From NCBI RefSeq assembly GCF_000285535.1, contig NZ_HE610991.1:1-64000 (forward strand): a stretch of 64,000 bases of DNA. Reading direction: 5' to 3'. Made by a program: the position numbers and the translations under genes. Below are positions 33,729 through 50,654 of the stretch, one piece after another. The number at the start of each line of letters is the position of its first letter. Position 1 is the first letter of the stretch. The notes below the pieces were generated by a model, which did no database searches, was not told the DNA's origin, and saw only the letters and a list, made by a program, of their open reading frames with translations. The stretch comes from Bacillus timonensis. Its GTDB lineage: Bacteria; Bacillota; Bacilli; Bacillales; Bacillaceae_L.

Positions 33729-34919
33729 ATGGGAAAAGAGAAATTTGACCGTTCGAAACCACATGCTAATATTGGTACAATTGGACACGTTGACCATGGT
33801 AAAACTACTTTAACAGCTGCTATCACTTCTGTTCTTGCTAAAAGAAGCGGAAAAGGTACTGCAATGGCTTATGACCAAATCGATGGTGCTCCAGAAGAGC
33901 GTGAGCGTGGAATTACAATTTCAACTGCACACGTTGAATATGAAACAGACAACCGTCACTATGCACACGTTGACTGCCCAGGACACGCTGACTACGTTAA
34001 GAACATGATCACTGGTGCTGCTCAAATGGATGGTGGTATCCTAGTGGTATCCGCTGCTGATGGCCCAATGCCACAAACTCGTGAGCACATTCTTCTTTCT
34101 CGTCAAGTAGGTGTACCTTACCTAGTTGTATTCATGAACAAATGTGACATGGTAGACGATGAAGAATTACTTGAATTAGTAGAAATGGAAGTACGTGACC
34201 TTCTATCTGAATATGATTTCCCTGGTGACGATATTCCTGTAATCAAAGGTTCTGCTCTTAAAGCTTTAGAAGGTGAAGCTGAGTGGGAAGAAAAAATTCT
34301 TGAATTAATGGCTGCTGTTGATGAGTACGTTCCAACTCCAGAACGTGACACTGAAAAGCCATTCATGATGCCAGTTGAGGATGTATTCTCAATCACTGGT
34401 CGTGGTACAGTTGCTACAGGTCGTGTTGAGCGTGGACAAGTTAAAGTTGGTGACGTAATTGAAATCATCGGTTTAACTGAAGAGCCAAAATCAACAACTG
34501 TAACAGGTGTTGAAATGTTCCGTAAGCTTCTTGACTATGCTGAAGCTGGTGACAACATCGGTGCACTTCTTCGTGGGGTTTCTCGTGAAGAAGTACAACG
34601 TGGACAAGTACTTGCTAAGCCAGGTACAATCAAGCCACACACAAAGTTCAAAGCTGAAGTTTACGTATTATCAAAAGAAGAAGGTGGACGTCACACTCCA
34701 TTCTTCTCAAACTACCGCCCACAGTTCTACTTCCGTACAACTGATGTAACTGGAATCATTCAACTTCCTGAAGGTGTTGAAATGGTTATGCCTGGTGACA
34801 ACATCGAAATGACTGTTGAACTAATCGCTCCAGTTGCGATCGAAGACGGAACTAAGTTCTCAATTCGTGAAGGTGGACGTACAGTAGGCGCTGGCGTTGT
34901 TGCTACAATTACTGAGTAA
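33729..34919 (+). CDS. tuf: Elongation factor Tu
   Basis: Delivers aminoacyl-tRNA to the A site as the GTP form. The 396-residue protein has the P-loop GHVDHGKTT (19-27), switch block [16 protein letters not shown] and NKCD, and the C-terminal barrel domains. AAGGAGG is upstream. A single copy is seen in the window, with its own following terminator. Confidence 0.97.
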   Translation: MGKEKFDRSKPHANIGTIGHVDHGKTTLTAAITSVLAKRSGKGTAMAYDQIDGAPEERERGITISTAHVEYETDNRHYAHVDCPGHADYVKNMITGAAQMDGGILVVSAADGPMPQTREHILLSRQVGVPYLVVFMNKCDMVDDEELLELVEMEVRDLLSEYDFPGDDIPVIKGSALKALEGEAEWEEKILELMAAVDEYVPTPERDTEKPFMMPVEDVFSITGRGTVATGRVERGQVKVGDVIEIIGLTEEPKSTTVTGVEMFRKLLDYAEAGDNIGALLRGVSREEVQRGQVLAKPGTIKPHTKFKAEVYVLSKEEGGRHTPFFSNYRPQFYFRTTDVTGIIQLPEGVEMVMPGDNIEMTVELIAPVAIEDGTKFSIREGGRTVGAGVVATITE

Positions 34920-34935
34920 TTACAACAATATGTTT

Positions 34936-34971
34936 TAAAAACAGGTGGGGTATTCCCGCCTGTTTTTTTTA
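34936..34971 (+). terminator. Intrinsic terminator after tuf
   Basis: AAAACAGGTGGG, loop, CCCGCCTGTTTTTTTT. Ends the str operon. Confidence 0.92.
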
Positions 34972-35050
34972 CAAATACTTTCAATCGATAATAGAAGCAA
35001 CTGAAAGAATGTTTGCATTCACCGATTTCCAAAATCTAACGTAAAAATAG

Positions 35051-35602
<552 letters not shown>

Positions 35603-35646
35603 TTTTAAAATGAAATAAATTGTAAATATAATAGGAGGTGTGACTA

Positions 35647-36276
35647 ATGACCAAAGGAATCTTAGGAAGAAAAATTGGTATGACTCAAGTATTCGTAGGT
35701 AACGGTGAGCTTATTCCTGTAACTGTAATTGAAGCTGGTGCGAACGTAGTTCTTCAGAAGAAATCAGTTGAAACTGATGGATATGAAGCTGTTCAAATTG
35801 GTTTTGAAGACAAGAGAGAAAAGCTATCAAACAAACCTGAAAAGGGTCATGCTGCAAAAGCAAACACTGCACCTAAGCGCTTCGTTCGCGAATTACGCGA
35901 AGTTAACTTAGATGAGTTTGAAGTTGGTCAGGAAGTCAAAGTTGATATCTTCGCTGAGGGAGATATTGTAGATGTAACAGGAATTTCAAAAGGTAAAGGA
36001 TTCCAAGGTGCAATTAAGCGCCACGGACAATCTCGCGGACCTATGGCTCACGGTTCTCGTTATCACCGACGTCCTGGTTCTATGGGACCTGTAGCTCCAA
36101 ACCGCGTATTTAAAAACAAACTTCTACCTGGTCGTATGGGTGGAGAGCGTATCACAGTACAAAACTTAGAAATCGTAAAAGTAGATACAGAACGTAATCT
36201 TCTTCTAGTAAAAGGTAATGTACCTGGTGCGAGAAAATCTGTTGTTACAGTAAAAAGTGCTGTTAAAGCGAAATAA
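35647..36276 (+). CDS. rplC: Ribosomal protein L3
   Basis: The 209-residue early-assembly protein near the peptidyl transferase centre. It starts [16 protein letters not shown]; the extended loop GHGQ-like [17 protein letters not shown] lies near 124-142. TAGGAGGTGTGACT precedes the ATG. Confidence 0.96.
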   Translation: MTKGILGRKIGMTQVFVGNGELIPVTVIEAGANVVLQKKSVETDGYEAVQIGFEDKREKLSNKPEKGHAAKANTAPKRFVRELREVNLDEFEVGQEVKVDIFAEGDIVDVTGISKGKGFQGAIKRHGQSRGPMAHGSRYHRRPGSMGPVAPNRVFKNKLLPGRMGGERITVQNLEIVKVDTERNLLLVKGNVPGARKSVVTVKSAVKAK

Positions 36277-36301
36277 TTTACTAGGAAAGGAGGACATTTG
36301 A

Positions 36302-36925
36302 ATGCCTAAAGTATCATTGTATAACCAAACAGGTTCATCTGTTGGAGAAATCGAATTAAACGATTCTGTTTTCGGTATTGAACCAAACCAACAAGTATTA
36401 TTCGATGCAGTAATCATGCAAAGAGCTTCCTTACGTCAAGGAACTCACAAAACAAAAATTCGTTCTGAAGTAGCAGGCGGAGGACGTAAACCATGGCGTC
36501 AAAAGGGTACTGGTCGTGCTCGTCAAGGTTCTATTCGTTCACCACAATGGCGTGGCGGTGGAACAGTATTTGGTCCAACTCCAAGAAGCTATAGCTATAA
36601 ATTACCTAAAAAAGTACGCCGTTTAGCAATCAAATCAGCATTATCTACTAAGGTATTAGAAGAAAACATTCTAGTATTAGACAATCTAGTATTAGAAACT
36701 CCTAAAACAAAAGATATGGTTGCGGTACTGAAAGGATTAAACGTAGATCGCAAAGCGTTAATCGTAACTGCCGACATAAATGAAGCAGTTGAACTTTCAG
36801 CTCGTAATATTCCTGGAGTAACAGTCGTTGCTGCTAATGGAGTAAGTGTTCTTGATGTTCTTAACCATGATAAGCTTGTGATTACTAAAGCTGCGGTGGA
36901 AAAAGTAGAGGAGGTGCTCGCATAA
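36302..36925 (+). CDS. rplD: Ribosomal protein L4
   Basis: The 207-residue protein lines the nascent peptide exit tunnel with the long loop [20 protein letters not shown] (about 63-82). Start [12 protein letters not shown] behind AAAGGAGGACATTTGA. In some bacteria L4 represses the S10 operon. Its stop overlaps rplW by one base. Confidence 0.95.
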   Translation: MPKVSLYNQTGSSVGEIELNDSVFGIEPNQQVLFDAVIMQRASLRQGTHKTKIRSEVAGGGRKPWRQKGTGRARQGSIRSPQWRGGGTVFGPTPRSYSYKLPKKVRRLAIKSALSTKVLEENILVLDNLVLETPKTKDMVAVLKGLNVDRKALIVTADINEAVELSARNIPGVTVVAANGVSVLDVLNHDKLVITKAAVEKVEEVLA

Positions 36926-37212
36926 TGAAAGATCCTCGTGATATTATTAAGAGCCCTGTTATTACTGAACGTTCATCAGACCTAATGGCTGAAAAAAAAT
37001 ACACATTTGAAGTTGACGTGAAATCTAATAAAACTGAAGTTAAGGATGCTATTGAGCAGATTTTCGGTGTGAAGGTTGAAAAAGTTAACATCATGAACTA
37101 CAAAGGTAAGTTCAAGCGTGTAGGACGTTACAGTGGATATACAAATCGTCGCAGAAAAGCAATCGTAAAACTAACTGCAGATAGCAAAGAAATCGAATTC
37201 TTTGAAGTTTAA
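36925..37212 (+). CDS. rplW: Ribosomal protein L23
   Basis: The 95-residue exit-tunnel protein, docking site for trigger factor and SRP. Start [25 protein letters not shown] overlap with rplD means coupled translation. The C-terminal [17 protein letters not shown] block is typical. Confidence 0.95.
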   Translation: MKDPRDIIKSPVITERSSDLMAEKKYTFEVDVKSNKTEVKDAIEQIFGVKVEKVNIMNYKGKFKRVGRYSGYTNRRRKAIVKLTADSKEIEFFEV

Positions 37213-37220
37213 TTTTATAG

Positions 37221-38069
<849 letters not shown>

Positions 38070-38126
38070 CGGGATTGTGCTACGGTTCATCGGAACCGTA
38101 GGTCAATCACGAAGGGAGGTTCACTC

Positions 38127-38405
38127 ATGGGACGTAGCTTAAAAAAAGGACCTTTTGTAGATGACCACTTATTGAAAAAGGTTGAAAATCAAAATGGATC
38201 AGAGAAGAAACAAGTAATCAAAACTTGGTCTCGTCGTTCTACGATTTTCCCTCAGTTCATCGGTCATACAATTGCGGTATATGATGGTCGTAAACATGTA
38301 CCAGTCTATGTTACTGAAGATATGGTAGGTCACAAACTTGGTGAATTTGCACCAACACGTACTTACAAAGGCCACGCAAGTGACGATAAGAAAACAAGAC
38401 GTTAA
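38127..38405 (+). CDS. rpsS: Ribosomal protein S19
   Basis: The 92-residue 30S head protein, start [18 protein letters not shown], with the conserved [20 protein letters not shown] (about 34-53). GAAGGGAGGTTCACTC precedes the ATG. A GGTTC...GGAACC-like inverted element lies just before it (38090-38100). Confidence 0.96.
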   Translation: MGRSLKKGPFVDDHLLKKVENQNGSEKKQVIKTWSRRSTIFPQFIGHTIAVYDGRKHVPVYVTEDMVGHKLGEFAPTRTYKGHASDDKKTRR

Positions 38406-38422
38406 TGAGAGGAGGATTATCT

Positions 38423-38764
38423 ATGCAAGCTAAAGCTGTTGCGAGAACAGTTCGTATTGCTCCTCGTAAAGTTCGATTAGTAGCAGATTTAATTCGAGGC
38501 AAGCAAGTAGGTGAAGCAATCGCAATCCTACGTCATACACCTAAAGCTGCTTCTCCAGTTGTAGAAAAAGTATTAAATTCTGCGATTGCGAATGCAGAGC
38601 ATAACTACGAAATGGACGCAAATAACCTAGTTATTACTGAAGCATATGTAAATGAAGGTCCAACATTAAAGAGATTCCGTCCAAGAGCTATGGGACGTGC
38701 AAGCCAAATTAACAAGCGCACTAGCCACATTACAATCGTGGTATCAGAAAAGAAGGAGGGATAA
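38423..38764 (+). CDS. rplV: Ribosomal protein L22
   Basis: The 113-residue exit-tunnel protein from ATG 38423 ([20 protein letters not shown]), with the tunnel loop [19 protein letters not shown] near 88-106. The ATG at 38405 overlapping the rpsS stop would add six residues, but AGAGGAGG at 38408-38415 lies between, so 38423 is chosen. Confidence 0.95.
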   Translation: MQAKAVARTVRIAPRKVRLVADLIRGKQVGEAIAILRHTPKAASPVVEKVLNSAIANAEHNYEMDANNLVITEAYVNEGPTLKRFRPRAMGRASQINKRTSHITIVVSEKKEG

Positions 38765-38767
38765 GTA

Positions 38768-40047
<1,280 letters not shown>

Positions 40048-40054
40048 TCGATAA

Positions 40055-40339
<285 letters not shown>

Positions 40340-40386
40340 TTATATTTTGTTCGGATCAATCAATAATCCGAAGGGAGGTTTCATGA

Positions 40387-40755
<369 letters not shown>

Positions 40756-40792
40756 TTCGAAATCGATTGGCCTTTAAGGAGGTGCGAAATAG

Positions 40793-41104
40793 ATGCATGT
40801 AAAAAAAGGTGACAAGGTACAGGTTATTTCAGGTAAAGATAAAGGTAAACAAGGTGTAATCCTTGAGAGCTATCCTAAGAAAGACCGTGTTCTTGTCGAA
40901 GGCGTTAATATCGTTAAGAAACACTCAAAACCGTCTCAAGCGAATCCACAAGGTGGAATCATTAGCCAAGAGGCACCTATTCATGTATCAAATGTAATGC
41001 CATTAGATCCTAAATCTGGTACTCCAACACGTGTTGGTTACAAAGAAGAAAATGGCAAAAAGGTACGTGTAGCAAAAAAATCTGGTGAAGTTTTAGATAA
41101 ATAG
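40793..41104 (+). CDS. rplX: Ribosomal protein L24
   Basis: The 103-residue KOW-domain assembly initiator; [20 protein letters not shown] is the KOW core. AAGGAGGTGCGAAATAG precedes the ATG. Confidence 0.96.
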   Translation: MHVKKGDKVQVISGKDKGKQGVILESYPKKDRVLVEGVNIVKKHSKPSQANPQGGIISQEAPIHVSNVMPLDPKSGTPTRVGYKEENGKKVRVAKKSGEVLDK

Positions 41105-41128
41105 TAAATAAAGAAAGGAGGTACTTAC

Positions 41129-42296
<1,168 letters not shown>

Positions 42297-42324
42297 TAGC
42301 TTGATAAGAATGGAGGTGTAGTAC

Positions 42325-42861
42325 ATGTCACGTATTGGTAAAAAACCAATCGAAATACCATCTGGTGTTACTGTAACTTTTAACGGTAATACTGTTACTG
42401 TAAAAGGACCAAAAGGCGAATTAACTCGTACTTTCCATCCTGATATGCAAATCAATGTTGAAGAGAACGTGATTAACGTTGCTCGTCCAACTGATAATAA
42501 AGATCACCGTGCTCTTCACGGTACAACTCGTAGTTTACTTGGAAACATGGTTGAAGGTGTATCCAAAGGTTTTGAAAGAGGCTTAGAGCTAATCGGGGTC
42601 GGTTACCGTGCTCAAAAAGCTGGAAACAAACTTGTATTAAACGTTGGATATTCTCATCCAGTAGAAATCGTTCCAGAAACTGGCGTTGAAATCGATGTAC
42701 CATCTAACACTAAGATTGTTGTAAAAGGCATCGACAAAGAACGTGTTGGGGCATTAGCTGCTAATATTCGTGGTGTACGTCCGCCTGAGCCTTATAAAGG
42801 AAAAGGTATTCGCTACGAAGGTGAATTTGTTCGTCGTAAGGAAGGTAAAACTGCGAAGTAA
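42325..42861 (+). CDS. rplF: Ribosomal protein L6
   Basis: The 178-residue protein near the sarcin-ricin loop; start [15 protein letters not shown], and [20 protein letters not shown] near the C-terminus. ATGGAGGTGTAGTAC upstream. Confidence 0.96.
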   Translation: MSRIGKKPIEIPSGVTVTFNGNTVTVKGPKGELTRTFHPDMQINVEENVINVARPTDNKDHRALHGTTRSLLGNMVEGVSKGFERGLELIGVGYRAQKAGNKLVLNVGYSHPVEIVPETGVEIDVPSNTKIVVKGIDKERVGALAANIRGVRPPEPYKGKGIRYEGEFVRRKEGKTAK

Positions 42862-42893
42862 GCCTTTTTAGGTAAAAGAAAGGAGAGACGTAA

Positions 42894-43256
42894 ATGATTA
42901 CGAAACAGGATAAAAATGCAGTTCGTAGAAAAAGACATGCTCGTGTTCGTTCTCGTGTTTCAGGAACTGCTACTCGTCCTCGCCTAAATGTGTTCCGTTC
43001 AAACAAACACATTTACGCTCAATTAATCGATGATGTAAACTCTGTAACAATCGCAAGTGCTTCTACATTAGATAAAGAGCTTTCTGTTGAAGGTTCTGGT
43101 AACGTAGATGCAGCAACAAAAGTTGGCGAACTAGTTGCAAAACGTGGAATCGAAAAAGGAATCAAAGAGGTTGTATTTGACCGCGGAGGTTACTTATATC
43201 ACGGACGTGTTAAAGCACTAGCAGAGGCTGCTCGTGAAGCTGGATTACAATTTTAA
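42894..43256 (+). CDS. rplR: Ribosomal protein L18
   Basis: The 120-residue 5S rRNA-binding protein; basic start [20 protein letters not shown], and [20 protein letters not shown] near 98-117. AAAGGAGAGACGTAA upstream. Confidence 0.96.
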   Translation: MITKQDKNAVRRKRHARVRSRVSGTATRPRLNVFRSNKHIYAQLIDDVNSVTIASASTLDKELSVEGSGNVDAATKVGELVAKRGIEKGIKEVVFDRGGYLYHGRVKALAEAAREAGLQF

Positions 43257-43278
43257 TAAAAAAGGAGGGACATTATAG

Positions 43279-43779
43279 ATGCGTCGCATTGATCCAAATA
43301 AATTAGAACTTGAAGAACGCGTAGTTACCGTTAACCGTGTTGCTAAGGTTGTAAAAGGTGGACGTCGTTTCCGCTTTGCAGCATTAGTAGTAGTTGGTGA
43401 TAAGAACGGACATGTTGGATTTGGAACTGGTAAAGCACAAGAAGTTCCAGATGCAATTCGTAAAGCAATTGAAGATGCTAAAAAGAACCTTATTTCTGTA
43501 CCGATGGTTGGAACATCCATTCCACACCAAGTAATTGGTCAATTTGGAGCAGGTGAAGTTTTACTAAAACCTGCATCTGAAGGTACTGGAGTTATCGCTG
43601 GTGGACCTGTTCGTGCGGTATTAGAACTTGCTGGTATCGGTGATATCCTTTCTAAATCATTAGGAACGAACACTCCAGTAAATATGATACGTGCTACAAT
43701 CGAAGGTTTAAGTCAATTAAAGCGTGCTGAAGAAGTAGCTAAGTTACGTGGTAAATCAGTAGAAGAACTGTTAGGATAG
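43279..43779 (+). CDS. rpsE: Ribosomal protein S5
   Basis: The 166-residue fidelity (ram) protein with RNA-binding domain [20 protein letters not shown] (about 19-38), the loop in which spectinomycin resistance changes arise; VKGGRR looks wild type. AAAGGAGGGACATTATAG upstream. Confidence 0.96.
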   Translation: MRRIDPNKLELEERVVTVNRVAKVVKGGRRFRFAALVVVGDKNGHVGFGTGKAQEVPDAIRKAIEDAKKNLISVPMVGTSIPHQVIGQFGAGEVLLKPASEGTGVIAGGPVRAVLELAGIGDILSKSLGTNTPVNMIRATIEGLSQLKRAEEVAKLRGKSVEELLG

Positions 43780-43792
43780 GAGGGAAAACAAT

Positions 43793-43975
43793 ATGTCAAA
43801 GAAATTAGAAATCACCCTCACTCGCAGTGTCATTGGACGTCCTGAAGACCAACGTGTAACTGTTCGTACTCTTGGATTGAAAAAATTACATCAAACTGTT
43901 GTTCATGATGATAATGCTGCGATTCGCGGTATGATTAATAAAGTTGCTCACCTAGTTACGGTTAAAGAACAATAA
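43793..43975 (+). CDS. rpmD: Ribosomal protein L30
   Basis: A 60-residue protein; [20 protein letters not shown] and the [13 protein letters not shown] block. GGAGGGAAAACAAT precedes the ATG, 13 bases after rpsE. Confidence 0.95.
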   Translation: MSKKLEITLTRSVIGRPEDQRVTVRTLGLKKLHQTVVHDDNAAIRGMINKVAHLVTVKEQ

Positions 43976-44008
43976 TTGAACTTTTTTTTGAAATAAGGAG
44001 GTGCCCAA

Positions 44009-44449
44009 ATGAAACTTCATGAATTACAAGCGACTGAAGGATCACGTAAAACTCGTAATCGTGTAGGACGTGGAACTGGTTCAGGTAATGGTAAAACTGC
44101 TGGTAGAGGTCATAAAGGTCAAAATTCACGTTCTGGTGGCGGTGTTCGTCCTGGATTTGAAGGTGGTCAAATGCCTTTATTCCAACGTTTACCAAAACGT
44201 GGTTTCACAAACATCAATCGCAAAGATTTTGCAATTGTTAACCTTGAGACATTGAATCGTTTTGAAGACGGAACAGAAGTAACACCAGAACTTTTAATTG
44301 AAACTGGTGTTGTAAGTAAACTTAATGCTGGAGTTAAGATCCTTGGTAAAGGTACTCTTGACAAAAAGCTAACAGTTAAAGCTCACAAATTCTCCTCTAC
44401 TGCACAACAAGCGATTGAAGCTGCTGGCGGAAAAACTGAGGTGATTTAA
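44009..44449 (+). CDS. rplO: Ribosomal protein L15
   Basis: The 146-residue late-assembly protein; Gly/Arg-rich N-terminus ([20 protein letters not shown], about 22-41) that threads into 23S rRNA. AAGGAGGTGCCCAA upstream. The stop TAA shares its last base with the secY start. Confidence 0.96.
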   Translation: MKLHELQATEGSRKTRNRVGRGTGSGNGKTAGRGHKGQNSRSGGGVRPGFEGGQMPLFQRLPKRGFTNINRKDFAIVNLETLNRFEDGTEVTPELLIETGVVSKLNAGVKILGKGTLDKKLTVKAHKFSSTAQQAIEAAGGKTEVI

Positions 44450-45741
44450 TGTTTCAAACAATCTCCAATTTTATGCGCGTTGGTGATATAAGAAACAAAA
44501 TTATATTCACCTTACTTATGTTAGTAGTATTTCGAATCGGCACCTTTATTCCAGTACCAAATGTAAATGCCGACGTTTTAAAAGCGACAGATAGCAATAC
44601 CGCGTTCGGCCTTTTAAATACATTTGGTGGTGGGGCTTTGTTTAACTTCTCCATACTTGCGATGGGAATCATGCCTTATATTACTGCTTCAATTATCATT
44701 CAATTGTTGCAAATGGACGTTGTTCCTAAATTTACGGAATGGTCCAAGCAAGGAGAAGTTGGACGTCGTAAGTTAGCACAATTTACTCGCTATGGAACGA
44801 TTGTACTTGGCTTTATCCAGGCATTAGGTATGTCATACGGTTTTAACAATATGTCAAACGGAATGTTGATTGAGAATCCAAGCATCGGAACGTATTTATT
44901 AATCGCTGTTGTGTTAACTGCTGGTACTGCATTCCTAATGTGGTTAGGTGAACAGATTACAGCGAAAGGCGTTGGAAATGGAATATCAATTATCATTTTC
45001 GCTGGTATTGTTGCCGGTATTCCTACAGCTGTAAATCAAATCTATATTCAACAATTTGAAGATGTGGGAGAACAATTATTCTTACGCATCATTACTGTTG
45101 TTTTACTGCTAGTTGCTGTAATAGCTGTTGTCGTAGGTGTAATTTTTATACAACAAGCTTTACGTAAAATTCCAATTCAATATGCAAAGCGGTTAGCTGC
45201 TAATAGCCCGGTTGGAGGTCACTCCACTCATTTACCATTAAAAGTAAATGCGGCTGGTGTTATTCCTGTAATTTTTGCGGTTTCCTTCATTATCACACCA
45301 CCAACGATTGCATCGTTTTTTGGTCCTAATGCGGTAACTGAATGGATACAAAAATATTTTGATTATACTCAACCGGTTGGGATGATCATTTATATCGCGC
45401 TAATCATTGCGTTCACATATTTCTATACATTTGTTCAAGTTAATCCTGAGCAAATGGCAGATAATTTGAAGAAGCAAGGCGGCTACATTCCAGGGATTCG
45501 CCCAGGAAGAAATACGCAAGAATATGTAACAAAAATTCTGTATCGATTAACTTTTGTTGGTTCTCTTTTCTTAGCAGCTATTTCAGTTCTTCCTGTATTC
45601 TTTATAAAGTTTGCGAATTTACCGCAGTCTGCACAAATTGGTGGAACTAGTTTGCTTATCGTTGTCGGTGTTGCACTTGAGACAATGAAGCAACTTGAAA
45701 GTCAGCTTGTAAAACGTCATTATAAAGGATTTATCAAATAG
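44449..45741 (+). CDS. secY: Preprotein translocase channel SecY
   Basis: The 430-residue SecYEG pore in the cytoplasmic membrane, with ten hydrophobic segments; start [18 protein letters not shown]. Plug region near [17 protein letters not shown] (about 52-68), and a conserved cytoplasmic loop with [12 protein letters not shown] near 343-354. Overlap with rplO by one base. SecE is encoded at 17725. Confidence 0.96.
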   Translation: MFQTISNFMRVGDIRNKIIFTLLMLVVFRIGTFIPVPNVNADVLKATDSNTAFGLLNTFGGGALFNFSILAMGIMPYITASIIIQLLQMDVVPKFTEWSKQGEVGRRKLAQFTRYGTIVLGFIQALGMSYGFNNMSNGMLIENPSIGTYLLIAVVLTAGTAFLMWLGEQITAKGVGNGISIIIFAGIVAGIPTAVNQIYIQQFEDVGEQLFLRIITVVLLLVAVIAVVVGVIFIQQALRKIPIQYAKRLAANSPVGGHSTHLPLKVNAAGVIPVIFAVSFIITPPTIASFFGPNAVTEWIQKYFDYTQPVGMIIYIALIIAFTYFYTFVQVNPEQMADNLKKQGGYIPGIRPGRNTQEYVTKILYRLTFVGSLFLAAISVLPVFFIKFANLPQSAQIGGTSLLIVVGVALETMKQLESQLVKRHYKGFIK

Positions 45742-45776
45742 GTCTGGGAATTTGATTTCCCAGTACCTCTAGATAA

Positions 45777-46448
<672 letters not shown>

Positions 46449-47195
46449 ATGATCATTTGCAAGACACCAAGAGAGATTGAAGTTATGCGCGAGGCTGGCA
46501 AAATCGTTGCGTTGACACACCAAGAATTACAAAAATATATTAATCCAGGGATTTCAACGAAAGAACTGGATACAATTGCTGAAAAGTTTATTCGTGGATA
46601 TGATGCAATTCCTTCTTTTAAAGGGTATAATGGTTTTCGCGGTAGTATCTGTACTTCTGTTAATGAAGAGCTGGTACATGGTATGCCAGGTAATCGTGTC
46701 TTACAAGATGGAGATATTATAAGCATTGATATTGGTGCTAAGTATAATGGCTATCATGGTGATTCAGCATGGACTTATCCGGTAGGTACAATGCATGAAG
46801 AAAATCAAAGCCTTCTTGAAGTGACTGAAAAATCCCTTTATGAAGGATTAAAAGAAGCAAAGCCTGGTGTGCGTCTTTCAAATATCTCTCATGCAATCCA
46901 AGTTTATGTCGAGACAAATGGTTTCTCGATCGTTCGGGAATATGTTGGTCACGGTGTAGGCAAAGAATTACATGAGGATCCGCAAATTCCACATTTTGGT
47001 CCGCCTGATAAAGGACCACGTTTAAAACCAGGAATGGTACTTGCCGTTGAACCGATGGTAAATGCAGGTAGTCGATACGTGAAGACGTTAGCAGATAACT
47101 GGACTGTTGTAACAGTCGATGGCAAAACGTGTGCGCATTTTGAACATACGATTGCTATTACAGAAACAGGGTATGAGATCTTAACAAAATTGTAA
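46449..47195 (+). CDS. map: Methionine aminopeptidase, type I
   Basis: Removes N-terminal Met from nascent proteins; 248 residues. Metal-site blocks: [20 protein letters not shown] (two Asp), [13 protein letters not shown] (His), PMVNAG and the final HFEHTIAIT Glu. The ATG directly follows the adk stop, so it depends on coupling; GGAGCTCCTTGGGGG within adk gives weak pairing. Confidence 0.96.
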   Translation: MIICKTPREIEVMREAGKIVALTHQELQKYINPGISTKELDTIAEKFIRGYDAIPSFKGYNGFRGSICTSVNEELVHGMPGNRVLQDGDIISIDIGAKYNGYHGDSAWTYPVGTMHEENQSLLEVTEKSLYEGLKEAKPGVRLSNISHAIQVYVETNGFSIVREYVGHGVGKELHEDPQIPHFGPPDKGPRLKPGMVLAVEPMVNAGSRYVKTLADNWTVVTVDGKTCAHFEHTIAITETGYEILTKL

Positions 47196-47219
47196 GGCAC
47201 AAACCCTATTCATTAGAAT

Positions 47220-47363
47220 AACATTCATCTAATTTTTGATTACGTATCTCCGGAAGTTCAGAGCAGTATTAAGAAACTGGTCCATGGCAAACGAGACTTA
47301 GTCCTGAATTTGTATCGAAGTTTGTCAATGAGCAAGTTACTGATTTGAAGAAGGGAGAACATT
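47220..47363 (+). pseudogene. Relic of a KOW-domain RNA-binding protein gene (ybzG-type)
   Basis: No intact frame, but two fragments read as the C-terminal part of the KOW-domain protein that sits between map and infA in related Bacillus. HLIFDYVSPEVQSSIK is encoded at 47226-47273. [13 protein letters not shown] is encoded at 47321-47359 in another frame, displaced by two bases. The N-terminal KOW half is missing: only about 30 bp remain between the map stop and the first fragment. The intervening TGRVTNGK-type segment is garbled. My knowledge of the intact family sequence is from memory, so a search should confirm. Confidence 0.6.
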
Positions 47364-47366
47364 CCA

Positions 47367-47585
47367 ATGGCGAAAGACGATGTAATTGAAGTTGAAGGTA
47401 CTGTTGCTGAAACATTACCTAATGCAATGTTTAAAGTTGAATTAGAGAATGGTCATACTGTTTTGGCCCATGTTTCTGGTAAAATTCGCATGCACTTTAT
47501 TCGTATTTTACCTGGAGACAAGGTTACGGTTGAATTATCACCTTATGACTTGACTCGCGGTAGGATTACGTACCGTTTTAAATAA
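47367..47585 (+). CDS. infA: Translation initiation factor IF-1
   Basis: The 72-residue S1/OB-fold protein bound in the 30S A site; [20 protein letters not shown] start, [20 protein letters not shown] core. GAAGGGAGAACATTCCA, partly from the pseudogene, provides the ribosome binding site. Confidence 0.96.
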   Translation: MAKDDVIEVEGTVAETLPNAMFKVELENGHTVLAHVSGKIRMHFIRILPGDKVTVELSPYDLTRGRITYRFK

Positions 47586-47614
47586 ATGCGCTCCGAACTA
47601 TCAAGGAGGTTTGA

Positions 47615-47731
<117 letters not shown>

Positions 47732-47754
47732 TTAATAAGGAGGTGTACGTCTAA

Positions 47755-48120
<366 letters not shown>

Positions 48121-48139
48121 TAAGGGAGGTAATGGATAA

Positions 48140-48529
<390 letters not shown>

Positions 48530-48839
48530 CATACGTTTAAATACGACAAGACGTATTTGATCTTTTTCTGTATAAGATTTTTTATCCATGGCTATAATGG
48601 ATTAATGGGTTTTGTTAAACTTTTTTACTGTGTAAGAAAGTTTGCTTTCTTATCTTATAAGTGTAACAAAGGCGTGAGTGAGGTAATACTTACAAAATGC
48701 CATGTTTTCTTTATAAGTTCTTTACAGAATGAATCGAGTTGTTGTGCACAGATAGGGAACTTAACTATTGGGAATTTCGGTTAGACGTAGTTGATCATGG
48801 TCTAGCCGAGGTTTCGACGTTTTGAAGGAGGGTTTATAA
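48530..48839 (+). promoter_or_regulatory. 310-bp gap before rpoA with two hairpins
   Basis: No gene. AAATACG (48539-48545) with CGTATTT (48552-48558), then GATCTTTTTC, is close to the 3' hairpin of family A alone and may act as a weak terminator. CGGTTAGAC with GTCTAGCCG (48778-48808) lies just before the rpoA AAGGAGGG site. No convincing promoter pair is seen. A 75-codon frame starting at 48557 lacks a ribosome binding site and similarity. Confidence 0.5.
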
Positions 48840-49784
48840 ATGATCGAAATTGAAAAACCAAAAATCGAAACGGTTGAAATCAGCGAAGATGCCAAATATG
48901 GTAAATTCGTCGTCGAGCCACTTGAGCGTGGATATGGAACTACTTTGGGTAACTCCTTACGTCGTATCCTATTATCTTCTCTCCCTGGTGCCGCTGTTAC
49001 GTCTATTCAAATAGATGGGGTACTGCATGAGTTCTCAACAATCGAAGGCGTCGTCGAAGATGTAACATCTATTATCTTAAATGTGAAGAAACTAGCTCTC
49101 AAAATCTACTCTGATGAAGAGAAGACGCTTGAGATTGATGTTCAAGGTGAAGGTCCGGTAAAAGCTTCCGACATTACACATGACAGTGATGTTGAAATCT
49201 TAAATCCAGATTTACACATTGCAACACTTGCTAAGGATGCACATTTTCGTGTGAGATTAACTGCAAAGCGCGGACGAGGATATACTCCAGCTGATGCAAA
49301 CAAGCGTGAAGATCGACCAATCGGTGTAATTCCGATTGACTCCATCTATACACCAGTTTCACGTGTTAATTACCAAGTGGAAAAAACACGTGTTGGACAG
49401 GTCGCGAACTTTGACAAACTGACTTTGGATGTTTGGACAGACGGCAGTACTGGTCCAAAAGAAGCGATTGCACTGGGTGCGAAAATCCTAACAGAACATT
49501 TAAATATTTTTGTGGGATTAACAGATGAAGCTCAAAATGCAGAAATTATGGTTGAAAAAGAAGAGGATCAAAAAGAGAAAGTCCTCGAGATGACAATTGA
49601 AGAATTGGATCTCTCTGTTCGTTCATATAACTGCTTAAAGAGAGCAGGAATCAATACGGTTCAAGAGCTTGCTCATAAGACTGAAGAAGATATGATGAAG
49701 GTACGAAACCTTGGTCGTAAATCTTTAGAAGAAGTTAAGGCTAAACTAGAAGAGCTTGGTTTAGGCTTACGTAAAGATGACTGA
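48840..49784 (+). CDS. rpoA: RNA polymerase alpha subunit
   Basis: The 314-residue assembly platform: N-terminal dimerisation domain ([20 protein letters not shown], about 30-49) and a C-terminal DNA/activator-binding domain (about 245-310, [16 protein letters not shown]). TTGAAGGAGGGTTTATAA upstream. Confidence 0.97.
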   Translation: MIEIEKPKIETVEISEDAKYGKFVVEPLERGYGTTLGNSLRRILLSSLPGAAVTSIQIDGVLHEFSTIEGVVEDVTSIILNVKKLALKIYSDEEKTLEIDVQGEGPVKASDITHDSDVEILNPDLHIATLAKDAHFRVRLTAKRGRGYTPADANKREDRPIGVIPIDSIYTPVSRVNYQVEKTRVGQVANFDKLTLDVWTDGSTGPKEAIALGAKILTEHLNIFVGLTDEAQNAEIMVEKEEDQKEKVLEMTIEELDLSVRSYNCLKRAGINTVQELAHKTEEDMMKVRNLGRKSLEEVKAKLEELGLGLRKDD

Positions 49785-49855
49785 CTCATTTTGAATTATG
49801 CGAATTAGAGGCATCTTTCACAACACGTACAGTCATACTTGTTACAAGAGCCTAG

Positions 49856-50269
<414 letters not shown>

Positions 50270-50280
50270 TTTTTCATTAA

Positions 50281-50325
50281 TAAGGGCGGGACAGTTTTAT
50301 AAACTGGTCTAAGCCCTTTTTATTT
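50281..50325 (+). terminator. Intrinsic terminator after rplQ
   Basis: AAGGGC with GCCCTT, plus an inner CAGTTT/AAACTG pair, followed by TTTTTATTTT. Ends the long S10-spc-alpha transcript. Confidence 0.75.
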
Positions 50326-50445
50326 TACATTTATTATCTTTCAAAAAAGATAGAATTATCGATAAATAATTTTTTACTCTCCTATTAGAAAACACACATT
50401 GTAATAACACCACTCCTGATTGTTGAATGAGCCGTTCTTATTCCC

Positions 50446-50474
50446 TTGACAGATGAGGAAGGAACGAATAATTT
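50446..50474 (+). promoter_or_regulatory. Candidate promoter for the ecf genes
   Basis: TTGACA (50446-50451) with TAATTT (50469-50474) at 17 bp; the -35 is consensus, the -10 poor. Confidence 0.35.
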
Positions 50475-50596
50475 GGTATTAACCTGCTGTATAAGGTTAA
50501 TACCTTCGGAGAGCGTCGTGGATTTTAAAATGAAACTTTTCGAGCGAACTCGAAAAAAATCTAGGCGGCAAATACGTCAGTACGTATTTGATTAAG
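50475..50596 (+). repeat. Family A intergenic repeat, copy 4
   Basis: GGTATTAACCT and AGGTTAATACC form the 5' inverted repeat. CTTCGGAGAGCGTCGTGGAT, TGAAACTTTTCGAGCGAAC, CTCGAAAAAAATCTAGGCGG and the 3' hairpin CAAATACGTCAGTACGTATTTG follow. The most diverged 5' end of the four, yet the same order of blocks. Confidence 0.65.
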
Positions 50597-50654
50597 TTGA
50601 GACGAGAATAGTATTATTTCTATGGAAATAACGTAATTAGTGGGGGGAATGAGA

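Noticed and set aside
48557-48784. 75-codon frame between rpsK and rpoA
   Set aside because: No ribosome binding site, atypical composition, covers hairpin sequences.
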